From: Telopea speciosissima
Taxonomy: Eukaryota; Streptophyta; Magnoliopsida; Proteales; Proteaceae
Reading direction: 5' to 3'
Assembly (NCBI RefSeq): GCF_018873765.1
Contig: NC_057920.1
Span: forward strand, 48,596,828-48,660,827
Length of the DNA stretch: 64,000 bases
Shown: one piece after another, positions 11,041 to 21,011 of the stretch
How positions within the stretch are numbered: the first letter of the stretch is position 1
Layout: every line of letters starts with the position of its first letter
The notes under the pieces: model-generated
What the model was told of the DNA's origin: nothing
Databases searched by the model: none
Seen by the model: only the letters and a program-made list of their open reading frames with translations
Translations under genes and position numbers: made by a program

Positions 11041-11779
11041 TGGATGAGATTTTACGAAAATGGACCCTTAACATGAATTCTGACGATCCAACTCTTCTAG
11101 AAGACATCCAATTACCGGTCCTAGGAAAGATTATGTGCATGGAGATTCATCATTGAATGCTCCGACAAGCACATCGATGTTGGGATCCAGAACTGCATGT
11201 TTTCAGATTTGGAGAAGTAATGACAACCCCCATGATTGAAGAATTTTGAGCTTAAATGCTCTCACCGCCACCAAGGAGACTCTTTTGCCCCCCCTTGCAC
11301 AGCAACTATGAAGAAGTTTTACAATACTTCTTCGGATGGACCAGGAGGGAAGTCAAAGAAATCATGAATTATGGAAAAATGGATATTCTGAAAATAGTAG
11401 GGATTTTCTCCAAACAAAAAGGAGTCAAAGGAAATCAACAGAAGAACAGAAGGAAGGCATACCTCTTTTGCATGATCTGGAGAAAATTGTTACGTACTCT
11501 AAAGAGGGGTGTTCCCCTGTGGTTGCAGACCTCATTTGGCAACTCCTAGATGGGTGCGACATTGTTCTCACCATACTGGTGGAGACTTTCAAGGGTCTGG
11601 ATAAAATGAGTGCTTTCCGAAGATATGGAATGGATTATTGCACAGGATCACCCACAATCTTACAGATATGGTTGATGGAGAGATTACGGTTGGTTAAACC
11701 CATACCCGATGCCAAATTTCAACCAAAGTATTTCCAAATCCGAAGAGAAACAGAGGAATTCCACGTAATCATGGACTGA
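11040..11779 (+). pseudogene. DUF7745-like ORF between integrase and LTR
   Basis: In one frame or another this reads CWDPELHVFRFGEVMTTPMI, then YFFGWTRREVKEIMNYGKMD. After a frame change near 11400-11460 comes LLDGCDIVLTILVETFKGLD, then a GSPTILQIWLMERLRLVKP stretch. These blocks occur in the same order as in the plant DUF7745 family (WDP....F.FG..E..P; GCD..PTILAET..GLD; GSP..LQ.WL), which is commonly found in gypsy elements. Function unknown. It lies downstream of pol in the sense orientation. Recognition is from remembered family pattern. Confidence 0.55.
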
Positions 11780-11791
11780 AAGAAGTATTTG

Positions 11792-13701
11792 TGTAGACAC
11801 CTCATTTTGTTTTTTTCCCCAGAGGTTTCTTGTAACAATGATGAGCATCCTCTAAGGTCTAGAGTTGGTGTATCTATGGACATAGCGTCAATGTGCACTG
11901 CCCAAATCCATTTATCGATTGTCCTTTCCCCAAACCAGAGTCTCCAAGCCCTCCAAGAACACCTGCAAAGGCTAGCCCTGACCCAGACTCCTTGGAACCA
12001 GCCTAGCCCAACTCAAAAAACCTGGTCCAAACCACCCAAGCCATACCCATCGACACTAGAACCCACCTCAACTTCAAAGGACCCGAGTCGGCACCGAACC
12101 CATTTGTCATTGAAATCAAGCCTCACCTTCTCACTGTTGAACAGTACTTTTTGACTGTCTATCTCACTTCTACACTCAGATAATGGAAATCGACATTAAA
12201 ATGCCAACTTTCGATGTCGAGGCCAGTTCATTGACAACCACTCGATGTCGATTGTACCCCATTTCGATGTCGGATCGGCACTTTCACTGTCGAATAACAG
12301 CTGATCCAAGAAGCCCAAACCTTCCATATTTTGCTCCGATTATAATTTTTTTCGTGTTCCAGCCTATTTTTGGCACTTTGGATCTCAATCTTGGCTCCCT
12401 TAGGCCCCAAGAAATGTTCCTTAAGGCAATAAAACACTTACCTCTCATCCATTGGCCTTTACCTTGACTTTACATCCACTGTCGATGCAAAGACAGTCAT
12501 CTGGGACGATCTAAATTAACTCCATCAACCCTACATGAATTTGGGAGTGCACACACCTCTCTACATCTATAAATACACCCCCTCTCATGTTGAGGAGGGT
12601 TAGATGCACTTTACATAGTCGTGGCCACCTACCTTCTCTTAGCCACACAGTCCTTACATGCACTCTATATGAGCTTTGGCTAAGCCCTCAGCCCAAAGAC
12701 CCTCCCTTACACCAATACTTAGTCTACATTCAAGAGCTTTGAAGCCTACCATTCCCTTCACCTCTTCAGCATCACAATCCTACTTGCAACATCAAAGTTT
12801 GAGAACGCCAATCCAGAAATCTCGGCTTGACTACGAAGTGCTTGAATACAAGAGACAAGAGAAGCCTAACAAGCGATGATACTTGCTGAACGTACGAATC
12901 TCTTGAGTTATACAAGGGAAACCTCCACACCTTTGTTTTGATCTCCTTTTATTAGGTAGGCCTTCAATCTTTCATCTCATTCAATTTTTATTGTTCTTTA
13001 TATATTGTCGCGTTTTGCATCTCTAAGAGGAGTGTGATCCCATCTTCCCAGATAGTGATCACACCTCACTGTTTTTTTCTTCCCTTTTTGTTTTTTTATA
13101 TAGACATTATATCCTTCTCCTGCATGCATTTCCATGATCCCAATCCCCCATAATTTAAGACTCCCTTATGTCCTATTGGCATATTTCTCTTTCTTGTTGC
13201 TTCATTCCTATATTTTTCTCACGCATATGTATTAAATTAACATCTACATTTACATGCATTTGTCATATCATCATGTGCTTAGCCTAGATTCAATCATGTT
13301 TAGGTTATTTTGGTTTGCGGGCCCTTTATTTTACTTTCCTGTATATTAACTCTTACCTTGCAGTCGAACCTCCGAGTATGTGTTCCCTTCACTCTCCTTG
13401 TATTTTATTTTCTTACATCTTACCTATGTTCGATATACTATTAAAACATATTTTTTTCATTTCATAATACCTAGCAATAGAAAGACCGACAAGTCTAGGC
13501 AGATTGGGGTGCCTGATACCCTCTCCAGACCATAACTTGATCCGTACCCAGACTAACAAACTATTTGTCCCCAAGAGGGAGTTTTATGAGAGTCATTACA
13601 TTTACATTATGGGTCCTCGATCCTCCTCTAGGTGGCGGCTCCAACATACATCTCACCTCTCTCTCTCTCTCCTCCCCAAAGAGGGATGAGGTGGAGGACA
13701 C
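11792..13701 (+). repeat. LTR of the interrupted gypsy element
   Basis: Starts TGTAGACACCTC at 11792, just after a weakly purine-rich stretch (GACTGAAAGAAG) that could be the polypurine tract. It contains a CTATAAATACACC TATA box near 12565. It ends in the lineage-typical tail: AGAAAGACCGAC, a TTGGGGTGCCTGATACC block and TAGGTGGCGGCTCC. The right edge is uncertain; ...GGAGGACA near 13701 is followed by CATGGCGATCCCCC, which resembles the GATGGCGACTCC found after 5' LTRs of this lineage. The partner LTR is not in the window. Confidence 0.55.
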
Positions 13702-14265
13702 ATGGCGATCCCCCGCCGTGCGATCATTATCCTCACAATTTGGAATAAAGAATAGACGAATAGATTCAATGGAATTACCATTGATGGGACATAAAAACCC
13801 CAGTTCTCAAATCTCCAGGTTATAATGCTGTGAGGTTAATGGGTTTGACTCATACTACTTTCTACTTGTCTCATCGAGTGGCAACACAGTACCAGTCACC
13901 GCTCAAGATGATGGAAGTGAAGATTCAGCCACCAAAAGAGTTGACACTGAAAATTATGAGTCTGCTGGATAAACTATGGTTGAAATATGTAATTACAAGG
14001 TGACATTGTTGGTCTACGTGTCGATTCCCCAATTTTTGGTTTCCCTTATCCCTCTACCATCTCCATGCATGTAATGATCAAAGATTAAATAAAAATATCT
14101 AGAATTGTGCGTTGCAAAGGAAAAAACAAGTGTCTCAAATAAAACTAACATGTTGTTCTCATTCCATAAGCATAATAAAATAAAGAAAAATCATCCAACT
14201 ATCATCCAACATCCCATCATAAAATATAAAGAAAATTTGTGTAATAAGGAAGGAGAGAGAAGAGA
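13702..14265. other. Possible leader of a second gypsy copy; otherwise unassigned
   Basis: No confident gene. One plus-strand stretch (about 13905-13990) encodes QPPKELTLKIMSLLDKLW, faintly like the start of DUF7745-type gag proteins that follow the 5' LTR in this lineage. If so, the LTR to the left would serve as the 5' LTR of a second copy. The rest is AT-rich. Confidence 0.25.
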
Positions 14266-15003
14266 CTAATTCTCACTGGAGGACAAAATCTCAGCATCTG
14301 GCACCTCCTCATCATCATCATTGTCACCATATCCTTCATCGTCGTCATCATCACCCCTCTCATCATCATGTGGTATGAACAAGGCAAGGGTGAATCCTGC
14401 GGACGCCAACTGTCTCCTAAGATGTCTGTTCTCTTCAGCATAGTTATGGGTGCAATTCTCATAATGATCTCGAGAATCCCTCATATCGCCAAACTGGCCA
14501 CTCTAATGGGGATGAGATTGAGTTCATTTTAAAACTTAAGAGCTCAAAGTACAAAAGAAAAAGAAAAAAAGTAGAAGAAAAAGAGAAAGAGAAAGAAAGC
14601 ACTCACCAGCTGTTTAACATAGCATGTCCACTCGGAAAGTACCGCATCCATGCTCGCCTGCTTCCAGCACATGTCAGCGTATCGCTCAGCATTAATCTGT
14701 TATGACAAAAGACCAGAGTCAGCATCAAGAGTGAGGAATCCAACGGAGGCAAAAAAAACAAAGCAAAAAATGATGTACTACATAAAAAAGAAGAGGGAAC
14801 CCCAGGTCATGGTCAGAAACTTTGCAGGCAGGAAGAGCAGTCTGTATAGTAGTATCAGATAGGGAAAAGGTGGTCCATCCCCGATACCCTGGAATAAGGT
14901 CACTCATCTCGGCAATGCGTAGACTGACGCTAGTGCTCTGAGGAGGACAAAAATCTACGTTGTAGCTATATGAAGGAAGCATCCCGTAAGCACCAGGAAT
15001 CAA
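14266..15003 (-). pseudogene. Unrecognised spliced gene fragment (minus strand)
   Basis: Three minus-strand coding blocks look like exons. The first, around 15003-14800, has PGAYGMLPSYSYNVDFCPPQ and AEMSDLIPGYRGWTTFSL. The second (about 14700-14608) reads QINAERYADMCWKQASMDA to VKQL and meets a GTGAGT donor. The last (about 14500-14266) starts after an AG with SGQFGDMRDSRDHYENC, has AEENRHLRRQLASAGF, and ends in an Asp/Glu-rich tail before a TGA. The coiled-coil-like ENRHLRRQLA plus acidic tail is reminiscent of ORFs carried by plant gypsy-type elements, but I do not recognise the family and propose no function. Confidence 0.35.
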
Positions 15004-15379
15004 AGGATGACATGGTTACTGTGAAAAGAAAAAGGATTATTATCACTCTAGTTTTTCCTTTATGAGAACCAGTGGTCTTATTTTAAAAAGTCTTCCGCGG
15101 CTTCGATGTTTTTTTATGATTCTCGACTGTGTGACTGTGAGGTAAGCCACTGCATCCGTGATCCTAGAGGCGGTTTAGGATGTTGGGAAGCATTCCAATC
15201 ATACCAAAACCCTAGGATGGAAAATGGGATGTGACATATATAGTCTAGGCTGCAACATTAATTTTGATGTATCTTGTTGTTATGTAATGGATGCCAATGA
15301 TAAATTAATAGTGAAAGAACTAGAAGAGATAACATATATACATGTATATTTGATGATGCTTGCTCTAGTAATATGTGCC

Positions 15380-16200
15380 TATTGTCTAATAATGAATCAA
15401 ATATATGGCATAGAAAAATTGGACATATTAATGACAAGTTGATTGAGTCCATTGCATCTAAGGACCTTGTAAGGAACCTCCCCTAAGTTAAACTTTGATA
15501 AAAATCAATTTTGTGATGCATACAAAAAAGGAAAACAGTCTAAAGTACCTCATAGAGCCAAGAACATTGTACCTACTTCTAGACTTCTTGAGCTTTTACA
15601 TTTAGACCTTTTTGGACCTATACCCATGGCTAGTCTAGGTGGTAAACACTATAGCTTTATGGTAGTTGATGACTATTCAAGGTACACTTGGACTTTGTTT
15701 TTAAAGTGTGAAAATGATACCTTAGATGAGTTTGTACCATTATGCAAAAGGATACAAAATCAAAAGGGATATCATCTCATTATAACAATCCAAAGTGATC
15801 CTGGTGGTGAATTTGATAACAATCATTAATTTGAAAAGTTTTGTGATGAAGAAGGCATTACTTATAGCTTTTCAGCTCCTAGAACACCTCAATCTAATGG
15901 GATTGTTGAAAAGAAAAGTAGGTCAATTCAAGAGACCGTAACAACAATGTTAAGTGAATTTTCCTTGTCAAAATATTTTTGGGCCAAAGTTGTCAATATA
16001 GCTTGTTATATTTTAAATCGTGTTTTAATAAAAATAGTTTTATTGAAAACTCTATATGAATTATATTATGGTAAAACACCCAAAGTTGATTATTTTCAAA
16101 TCTTTGGATGTAAATGCACTATATTAAACACAAAAGATCACAATGGAAACTTCTCCCTCCCCCCCCTCCCCCTATTTCTTCCTATGATGTTTATACCTCA
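15380..16200 (+). pseudogene. Ty1/copia GAG-pre-integrase and integrase remnant
   Basis: Begins near SNIWHRKIGHIND (GAG-pre-integrase zinc-binding motif, about 15395) and reads LLHLDLFGPIPMASLGGKHY, then VVDDYSRYTWTLFL, QSDPGGEFDNNH, and, after a TAA at 15827, PQSNGIVEKKSRSIQE, FGCKCTILNT. All three DDE positions are visible: Asp in HLDLFG, Asp in QSDPGGEF and Glu in NGIVEKK. Frameshifts occur near 15450 and 15600. Protease, reverse transcriptase, RNase H and LTRs are absent, so this is a truncated fragment. Unlike the copia at the right edge, it is on the plus strand. Confidence 0.75.
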
Positions 16201-16239
16201 CCCTTTGAGGAGGCTTTGATGTTATCTAGTATTGATCAT

Positions 16240-16558
16240 TTACCTGTCTTAATTTTTCCTGTTTTGGTTTGCGCAGGATCCACGACAATCTAAACCCTTC
16301 TGATTGATCATACAACATTTTGTTAGGCAGAAAATTCATTTTGATCGGTGCAGGGTATCTCATTTCTCATCATCCATTGGAATCAGAAGTTGTTGGTTTC
16401 GCCGTAGGCCTTGAACATGCTAATCAGATTGGTTTAAATGTGAAAAAAATTTGGTGCTTTAGTAAGATAATACCCGGACTTCTTCCATCTCCAGCTCAAT
16501 TGGCATGGAAATATTTTTCCTCTTAATATATTTTCTTTTGTTCACCAAAAAAAAAAAA
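16240..16558 (+). mobile_element. 5'-truncated LINE tail with poly(A)
   Basis: A short frame (16320-16526) reads LESEVVGFAVGLEHANQIGL and ends LPSPAQLAWKYFSS, resembling the end of a plant LINE RNase H domain. It is followed by a short 3' UTR ending TTGTTCACC and an A12 run at about 16547-16558. The reverse complement of a similar TTCACC-poly(A) end lies near 53344. A dead-on-arrival L1 insertion is the likely explanation, but the RNase H match is weak. Confidence 0.35.
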
Positions 16559-16796
16559 GTGTTTGTGATTGGGCTGGGCTTGCATTTTCAGCCCAAGTAG
16601 TTCTGGGCAGCACTGTTTCAGATCCTAGGTCAACATTGTTCTAAAAGTCCAGCCCAGATGATCAAGTTGATTCCAGTTCCACAAAGGTACAAATGCATCA
16701 TTAATCTTCTAGAACTCTCAAAACCCTAACTCATAGTTGATTGATTCTAGAATGAATGAAAGGCATCCAATCTTCCTAAACTCTCAAACAGCAAAC

Positions 16797-18028
16797 ATGG
16801 AAACAGATATGATACCAGAGGTAATCTTGAGCTCTGGACATAGAATGCCAGTGATAGGTTTTGGAACTGTATTTGACCCTCTCCCTCCACTAAACCTTCT
16901 CACTTCTACTCTGGTTGAAGCCATCGAGGTCGGCTACCGACACTTTGACACTGCTTCTCTTTACCAAACTGAAGATGCTGTCGGCCAAGCCATAGCCAAA
17001 GCACTTGAGCAGGGCTTGATCAAGAACCGCAGTGACGTTTTCATTACCTCAAAGCTTTGGTGTTCAGATGCAGACCATGATCTTGTCCTCCCAGCACTCA
17101 AGGAAACACTCAAGTAATTGCCTTTACCGATCTTTGAACTTCCTGCTCCCAATCAATCTATTTAATTAATCTCGAATTTGTTTTAATGTTGTACAAATAG
17201 GAAATTGGGACTAGATTATGTGGATCTATATCTGGTGCACTGGCCGGTAAGGTTGAAACAAGGAGTTGGCATCTTTTGCCAAAAGGAGGATATTCTTCCA
17301 TTTGATATGAGAGGGACATGGGAAGCCATGGAAGAGTGTTGCAGGCTGGGCTTAGCAAAATCTATTGGTGTCAGCAACTTCTCTTGCAAGAAGCTCTCCC
17401 AACTTCTAGCCCATGCCACCATTCCTCCTGCTGTTAATCAGGTATTTGACAGAGAAACCATAAAGATTTTGATGATAATAAAGGGCGAAACACTGTAGTG
17501 ATGATAGTGATGAATGGGATTTGAATTTGTATCAGGTGAAAATGAATCCTGTTTGGCAGCAGAGAAAGATGAGAGATTTCTGCAAGGAAAAAGGGATTCA
17601 TGTGTGCGCCTGGTCTCCTCTGGGAGGATATGGAGATAAGTGGGGTTCACCTGCTGTGATGGAGAATCCGGTTCTCAAAGATATAGCGATGGCTAAGGGG
17701 AAGAGTATTGCACAGGTATCAGAATTTATAGGGGTTTTAAAATTTTTTTGTTTCTTAATACAAGTAATTTTTTATGGTTCAACAGCTCTAGTCATGTCCA
17801 CAGATTTCACTGAGGTGGGTATATCAGCAAGGAGCAAATCCAATCGTGAAGAGCTTCAATAGGGAGTGGATGAAAGAAAACCTCCAAATCTTTGATTGGG
17901 AACTTAGCCAAGAAGATCTGGATAAGATTAACCAGATTCTACAGACAAATGGATTTTCAGGGAATATGTTTGTTTCTCCAAACGGGCCTTATAAGTCATT
18001 GGAGGAACTTTGGGATGGAGAGGTGTAA
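16797..18028 (+). CDS. Aldo-keto reductase, AKR4 type (methylecgonone/codeinone reductase-like)
   Basis: Four exons: 16797-17113, 17201-17441, 17536-17715 and 17804-18028, all with GT-AG introns of 87-94 bp. Together they give 963 nt and 320 residues, the usual AKR4 length. NADPH-dependent carbonyl reductases of this group act in the cytosol on ketones and aldehydes, including alkaloid and polyketide intermediates; the substrate cannot be read here. Catalytic tetrad intact: Asp51 (HFDTAS), Tyr56 (SLYQTE), Lys86 (ITSKLW), His119 (LVHWPV). Also present are GVSNFS and AWSPLGGYG. Two oddities: the usual VEMNP reads VKMNP, and the KSFN-x-x-R cofactor motif reads KSFNREW, with Trp for the Arg that contacts the NADPH 2'-phosphate. 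The Met at 16797 is chosen because family members start shortly before the PEV-LSSG strand; in-frame Mets at 16737 and 16752 would add an unusual leader. No TATA box is obvious. Confidence 0.85.
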
Positions 18029-18180
18029 GATCACCCCTTGCTTCTTGTATCTCCTAAAAAAAATATGAAATGGATTCACCGCTTCCATCTGCATAATTGT
18101 ATAAGAAAATAAGCAAAGAAGGGAACTTCAGGAACAGAGTAAGCGCTTGTTCTGTTCGTCATTCCATCTTCTCTTGCAAC

Positions 18181-18588
18181 CATGGTTAGTAATCTCAGAT
18201 CGGATTGGTCAAAATCGTCCGGATTGGATCGGTTTTAACCTAGATCGATCCTGTCCGGTATTAGTGGATTGTTTCTTAGATTGGTCAATTCGGTCAGATT
18301 GTTTGACTCTTAGAATCGGATTGATTGGTTTTGCTCATTACCATTCGAAAAATGGTTCGTAATCTTGGGGTCAGATCCGTCTAGATCAGTTGATTTTTCT
18401 GGATTGGATTGATATCAAACGTGATTTTCCAATTTACTTTTACATTTCATAATATTTTAATATTTTCTGACCAGTATGGAAATCGATCCAGCAAAATCCA
18501 ATTTTTGGTCATTTTTTATCGATACCGAACGATTTTGACCGATCCAAATCGGTATCGACATTGACCAATCCCGATATTACCGACCATG
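18181..18588. repeat. MITE-like element with long imperfect inverted repeats
   Basis: The left end CATGGTTAGTAATC and the following GATCGGATTGGTCAAAATCG are matched in inverted orientation by the right end (reverse complement CATGGTCGGTAAT, then GGGATTGGTCAAT and GGATCGGTCAAAATCG). The whole about 400 bp is rich in GATCGG/CCGATC words and could fold back on itself. No coding potential. It lies about 150 bp after the AKR gene stop. Confidence 0.55.
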
Positions 18589-19197
18589 CTTACAATCAAT
18601 ATTTGTCCCCATAAGATGAAAACTTATTATAGTTGAAGATTTTTTTTCCTTGGAACTAGTTTTATGGTATGACAACAGATTGTTATTCCTTGGAACCAAT
18701 TCAATGAAATGAGATGTAAGGATAAAATTGGATGGATTCGAGACTTCGAGTTGATGATGTTGGGAAAAAATAGTAAGCTTGCATATCTCAAAAGATGTTA
18801 TTCTAATTGTTTAGAAACAATTAGGATCTACTGATCTTTCTCTTTAGCCCTATAAATTATTTGAGATTTGAATTTAATAGATAATTTAATGCAATTTACT
18901 GTCTGAAGACACAGTCAGAGTTAGAAATTTCCATATTATATATGAAATAAGTATTCTTCTCGATGGATATATAAAATCCCAAATGATTGAAATGTATGGC
19001 ATACACTTGCACATTAGTCTGATTAATGAACTTTTCTATCTTAGCAAAATTTATCAGTGACCAACGACTTGAGTTGACAAACATGGATGGATGTTATAGC
19101 CAATAATTACCATTGGATATATAAAGGAAAATTTGTATTAACTATATTTCAAATTTTGAATCTCCCTCCACACCCCCTTACCCCCTTTCCAAAAAAA
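18589..19197. other. Intergenic, nothing recognised
   Basis: AT-rich, no supported gene, RNA or element. It leads into the MULE-like element. Confidence 0.5.
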
Positions 19198-19272
19198 GGG
19201 AAATTATCCGTGCCACCCCCTGACGTTTGCCTATATTTTAAGGCACATCCATTAACTATCATGATATCAACC
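19198..19272 (+). repeat. Left terminal inverted repeat of the MULE-like element
   Basis: GGGAAATTATCCGTGCCACC and 55 further bases, ending near ATGATATCAACC. It is the inverted partner of 20821-20895, with roughly ten mismatches across 75 bp by eye. Confidence 0.75.
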
Positions 19273-19275
19273 ATT

Positions 19276-19502
19276 ACCCAACTTTGGGGACCATGGAATG
19301 ACGGATATAGACAATACACACCACACTCACACACCCGATGTGGGACTAAACCCACAAACCATTTTTTTTTATTTTTTATGAAAGTGTAATCACACAAACC
19401 ACACATCAATCCCAAAAGGTTAACCGACTTTTGGGACCGTGGAATGGCGGATATACACAACACACACCACACTCATACACCCGATGTGGGACTAAACCCA
19501 CA
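19276..19502 (+). repeat. Two direct repeats, spacing about 146 bp
   Basis: Two copies of an about 80-bp block, starting at ACTTTGGGGACC (about 19281) and ACTTTTGGGACC (about 19427). Each contains GGAATG-CGGATATA, an ACACACCACACTCA tract and CCCGATGTGGGACTAAACCC. The first copy interrupts the left terminal repeat just after 19272, so it may be a separate small insertion within the MULE-like element. Confidence 0.65.
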
Positions 19503-19655
19503 CATATGGAATTTCTTTGACCAATATACCCTTTAGACTAAAAAAATAAAAAAACCTATTCCTAAACAAATTTCCTATTTTACCCTCTCCATCTCATCCT
19601 CTACCTCGACCTCAACTTCCACCCCCACCTCATTTTCAGCCATCGCTTGCTGTGC

Positions 19656-19657
<2 letters not shown>

Positions 19658-19734
<77 letters not shown>
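19658..19734. repeat. Homopolymer of 77 cytosines
   Basis: An uninterrupted C run of 77 bases (G on the minus strand). Such tracts can form G-quadruplex and i-motif structures and are hard to sequence, so the length may be unreliable. The minus-strand open frame across it is just poly-Gly and not a gene. Confidence 0.95.
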
Positions 19735-19736
<2 letters not shown>

Positions 19737-20049
19737 CAGTAACAGAGCAAAACAGTAACGACTAGCAAGAACAAAATAGACTTTCTTAACATCATATTTT
19801 CTCTTGCTGTAACCGAAAGCAAAACCAAAAAACCACTTCTACGATTCTGGTTCTAGACCAGACAACTTTCTTAGAAGGTTTCTGCTTAGGCATTAATGAA
19901 AAAAGTAAAACTTTGAATTGATCTTCCATTCAAAACTAGAAACAAAAATTAAAAAATTTGTCATCACAGACTCGATAAAAATCCCATCTTGAAACATTGT
20001 ATTATACAAATTAATAATAAACAAAAACAAAAGAAAAAGAATGCAATAC

Positions 20050-20124
20050 CTGGGCCTTGTTAAAGAAGACTTCGTTTTTGGCGTGCATAAGAATCTCTGT
20101 TTCTCCTTCTTTGATGAGAAGCAT
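20050..20124 (-). pseudogene. Captured exon 1 fragment resembling tRNA (guanine26-N2)-dimethyltransferase (TRM1)
   Basis: From an ATG at 20124 the minus strand gives 25 residues: MLLIKEGETEIL, then MHAKNEVFFNKAQ. It meets a canonical donor (CAG|GTATTG) at 20050/20049. The IKEGExEIL..x-NEVFFNKxQ pattern is what I remember as the N-terminus of plant TRM1, which makes dimethylguanosine-26 in tRNA. Only this exon and apparent intron DNA to its left (minus-strand downstream, AT-rich, to about 19740) are present; no catalytic domain follows. It lies inside the long-terminal-repeat element, so it is a captured gene piece and not a working gene. The assignment rests on a short match. Confidence 0.5.
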
Positions 20125-20820
20125 GGCGGCGATTGGCACTGCGGTTGTGGTAGTGGTGCTTCTATCTCTCTCTCAGATCAAATGCAAAGAAAGAATTTTC
20201 GTTTTCCTTTTTTCTTACTCTTCCTGACACATCATGATTTTCTCCAACTACTGTTCCTCCGTCTTTCCTTTCCATCTTTCCCGCTTGGAATTTTCCCTTC
20301 CCTTTGCCTAATCAAAAACAATTTAACGCACTAAAAACGCCAGGGATAACAATCTGGAAATTTTAAATAGCTATATGGAAAGTGAGAGAAGAGGAAGGGG
20401 GCTCAATCGAGATCAGACGAGAAGAGGAAGGGGGCTCGCCGCTGCAACTCGAGCTTGTGATCAATTGAGAGTGAGACTTGGAGAGAGAACTCACCTTTGC
20501 AACTCGAGCTTGGTCGGAGAACTGAAGGATGTGCAATCTAGTGTGAGGAAGATGGTTGCCGGAGTGAGGAAAATGGTGGTCGATTGACGCCGGGCTGCTT
20601 TATTGCTAGAGTAGGTCACGGTTGGTTGCAGTGGGTTCTCCAAGGTTGTCGGTGAGTGTGAGGAAGAAGAAGGGTTTGTGGGTGTTTAATTGAAAGCATA
20701 GATTAGGTACTTTGCAGAATTGTCTTTTAAAAAATATTAAATTGCTGACATCACCACTTAACAACTCTTAACTAACGGTAGGGGGTCAGTATGGAATTAC
20801 TTTGGTAAAGCAGGGGGTGG

Positions 20821-20895
20821 TGCTGATATTATGGTAGTTAGTGGGTGTGCCTTAAAATATAGGCAACCGTCAAGGGGTAGCATTGATAATTTCCC
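20821..20895 (-). repeat. Right terminal inverted repeat of the MULE-like element
   Basis: The reverse complement starts GGGAAATTATCAATGCTACC and matches the left terminus through the shared TTGCCTATATTTTAAGGCAC core. Confidence 0.75.
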
Positions 20896-21011
20896 AACAA
20901 AAAATCCCTATTGGACCGAATACCAACCTATGGTCTAACTTGCCACTAGGAATATATTAAGCTTTGTGTATTCTAGACTTCCTTAATAGGCAAGCATTAG
21001 CTTTTCAGCAA

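Larger units (their letters stand above)
9053..13701 (+). mobile_element. Ty3/gypsy retrotransposon, 3' half (interrupted by CACTA)
   Basis: Plus-strand gypsy remnant starting in mid-RNase H at the CACTA junction, followed by integrase (9588-10690), a DUF7745-like ORF (11040-11779) and an LTR that starts TGTAGACACC at 11792. The left half of the element should lie beyond the far end of the CACTA, outside the window. Stops and frameshifts run through all domains, so it is dead. Having a DUF7745-type ORF between integrase and LTR distinguishes this lineage from the Tat and chromodomain gypsies elsewhere in the window. Confidence 0.75.
19198..20895. mobile_element. Pack-MULE-like non-autonomous DNA element with captured exon
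   Basis: Bounded by 75-bp terminal inverted repeats (19198-19272 and 20821-20895) starting GGGAAATTATC, the kind of long terminus carried by Mutator-like elements. There is no transposase. Inside are a direct repeat (19276-19502), a run of 77 C (19658-19734), and on the minus strand a short exon resembling the start of a tRNA methyltransferase gene (20050-20124) with its splice donor. The flanking 9-mers (CCAAAAAAA left, AACAAAAAA right) agree only partly, so the target duplication is not convincing. Internal 20375-20470 also shows a small duplication of GAAGAGGAAGGGGGCTC. Confidence 0.6.

Noticed and set aside
19601-19828. Minus-strand open frame with a long poly-Gly stretch
   Set aside because: It is only the reverse reading of the C77 homopolymer.
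20041-20334. Plus-strand frame over the MULE-like interior
   Set aside because: It is the antisense of the captured exon and its upstream region; the minus strand has the ATG, splice donor and family pattern.
20375-20587. Basic 70-codon frame (MESERRGRGLNRDQ...)
   Set aside because: Low complexity with an internal short duplication; no family match. Possibly more captured DNA, but unsupported as a gene.
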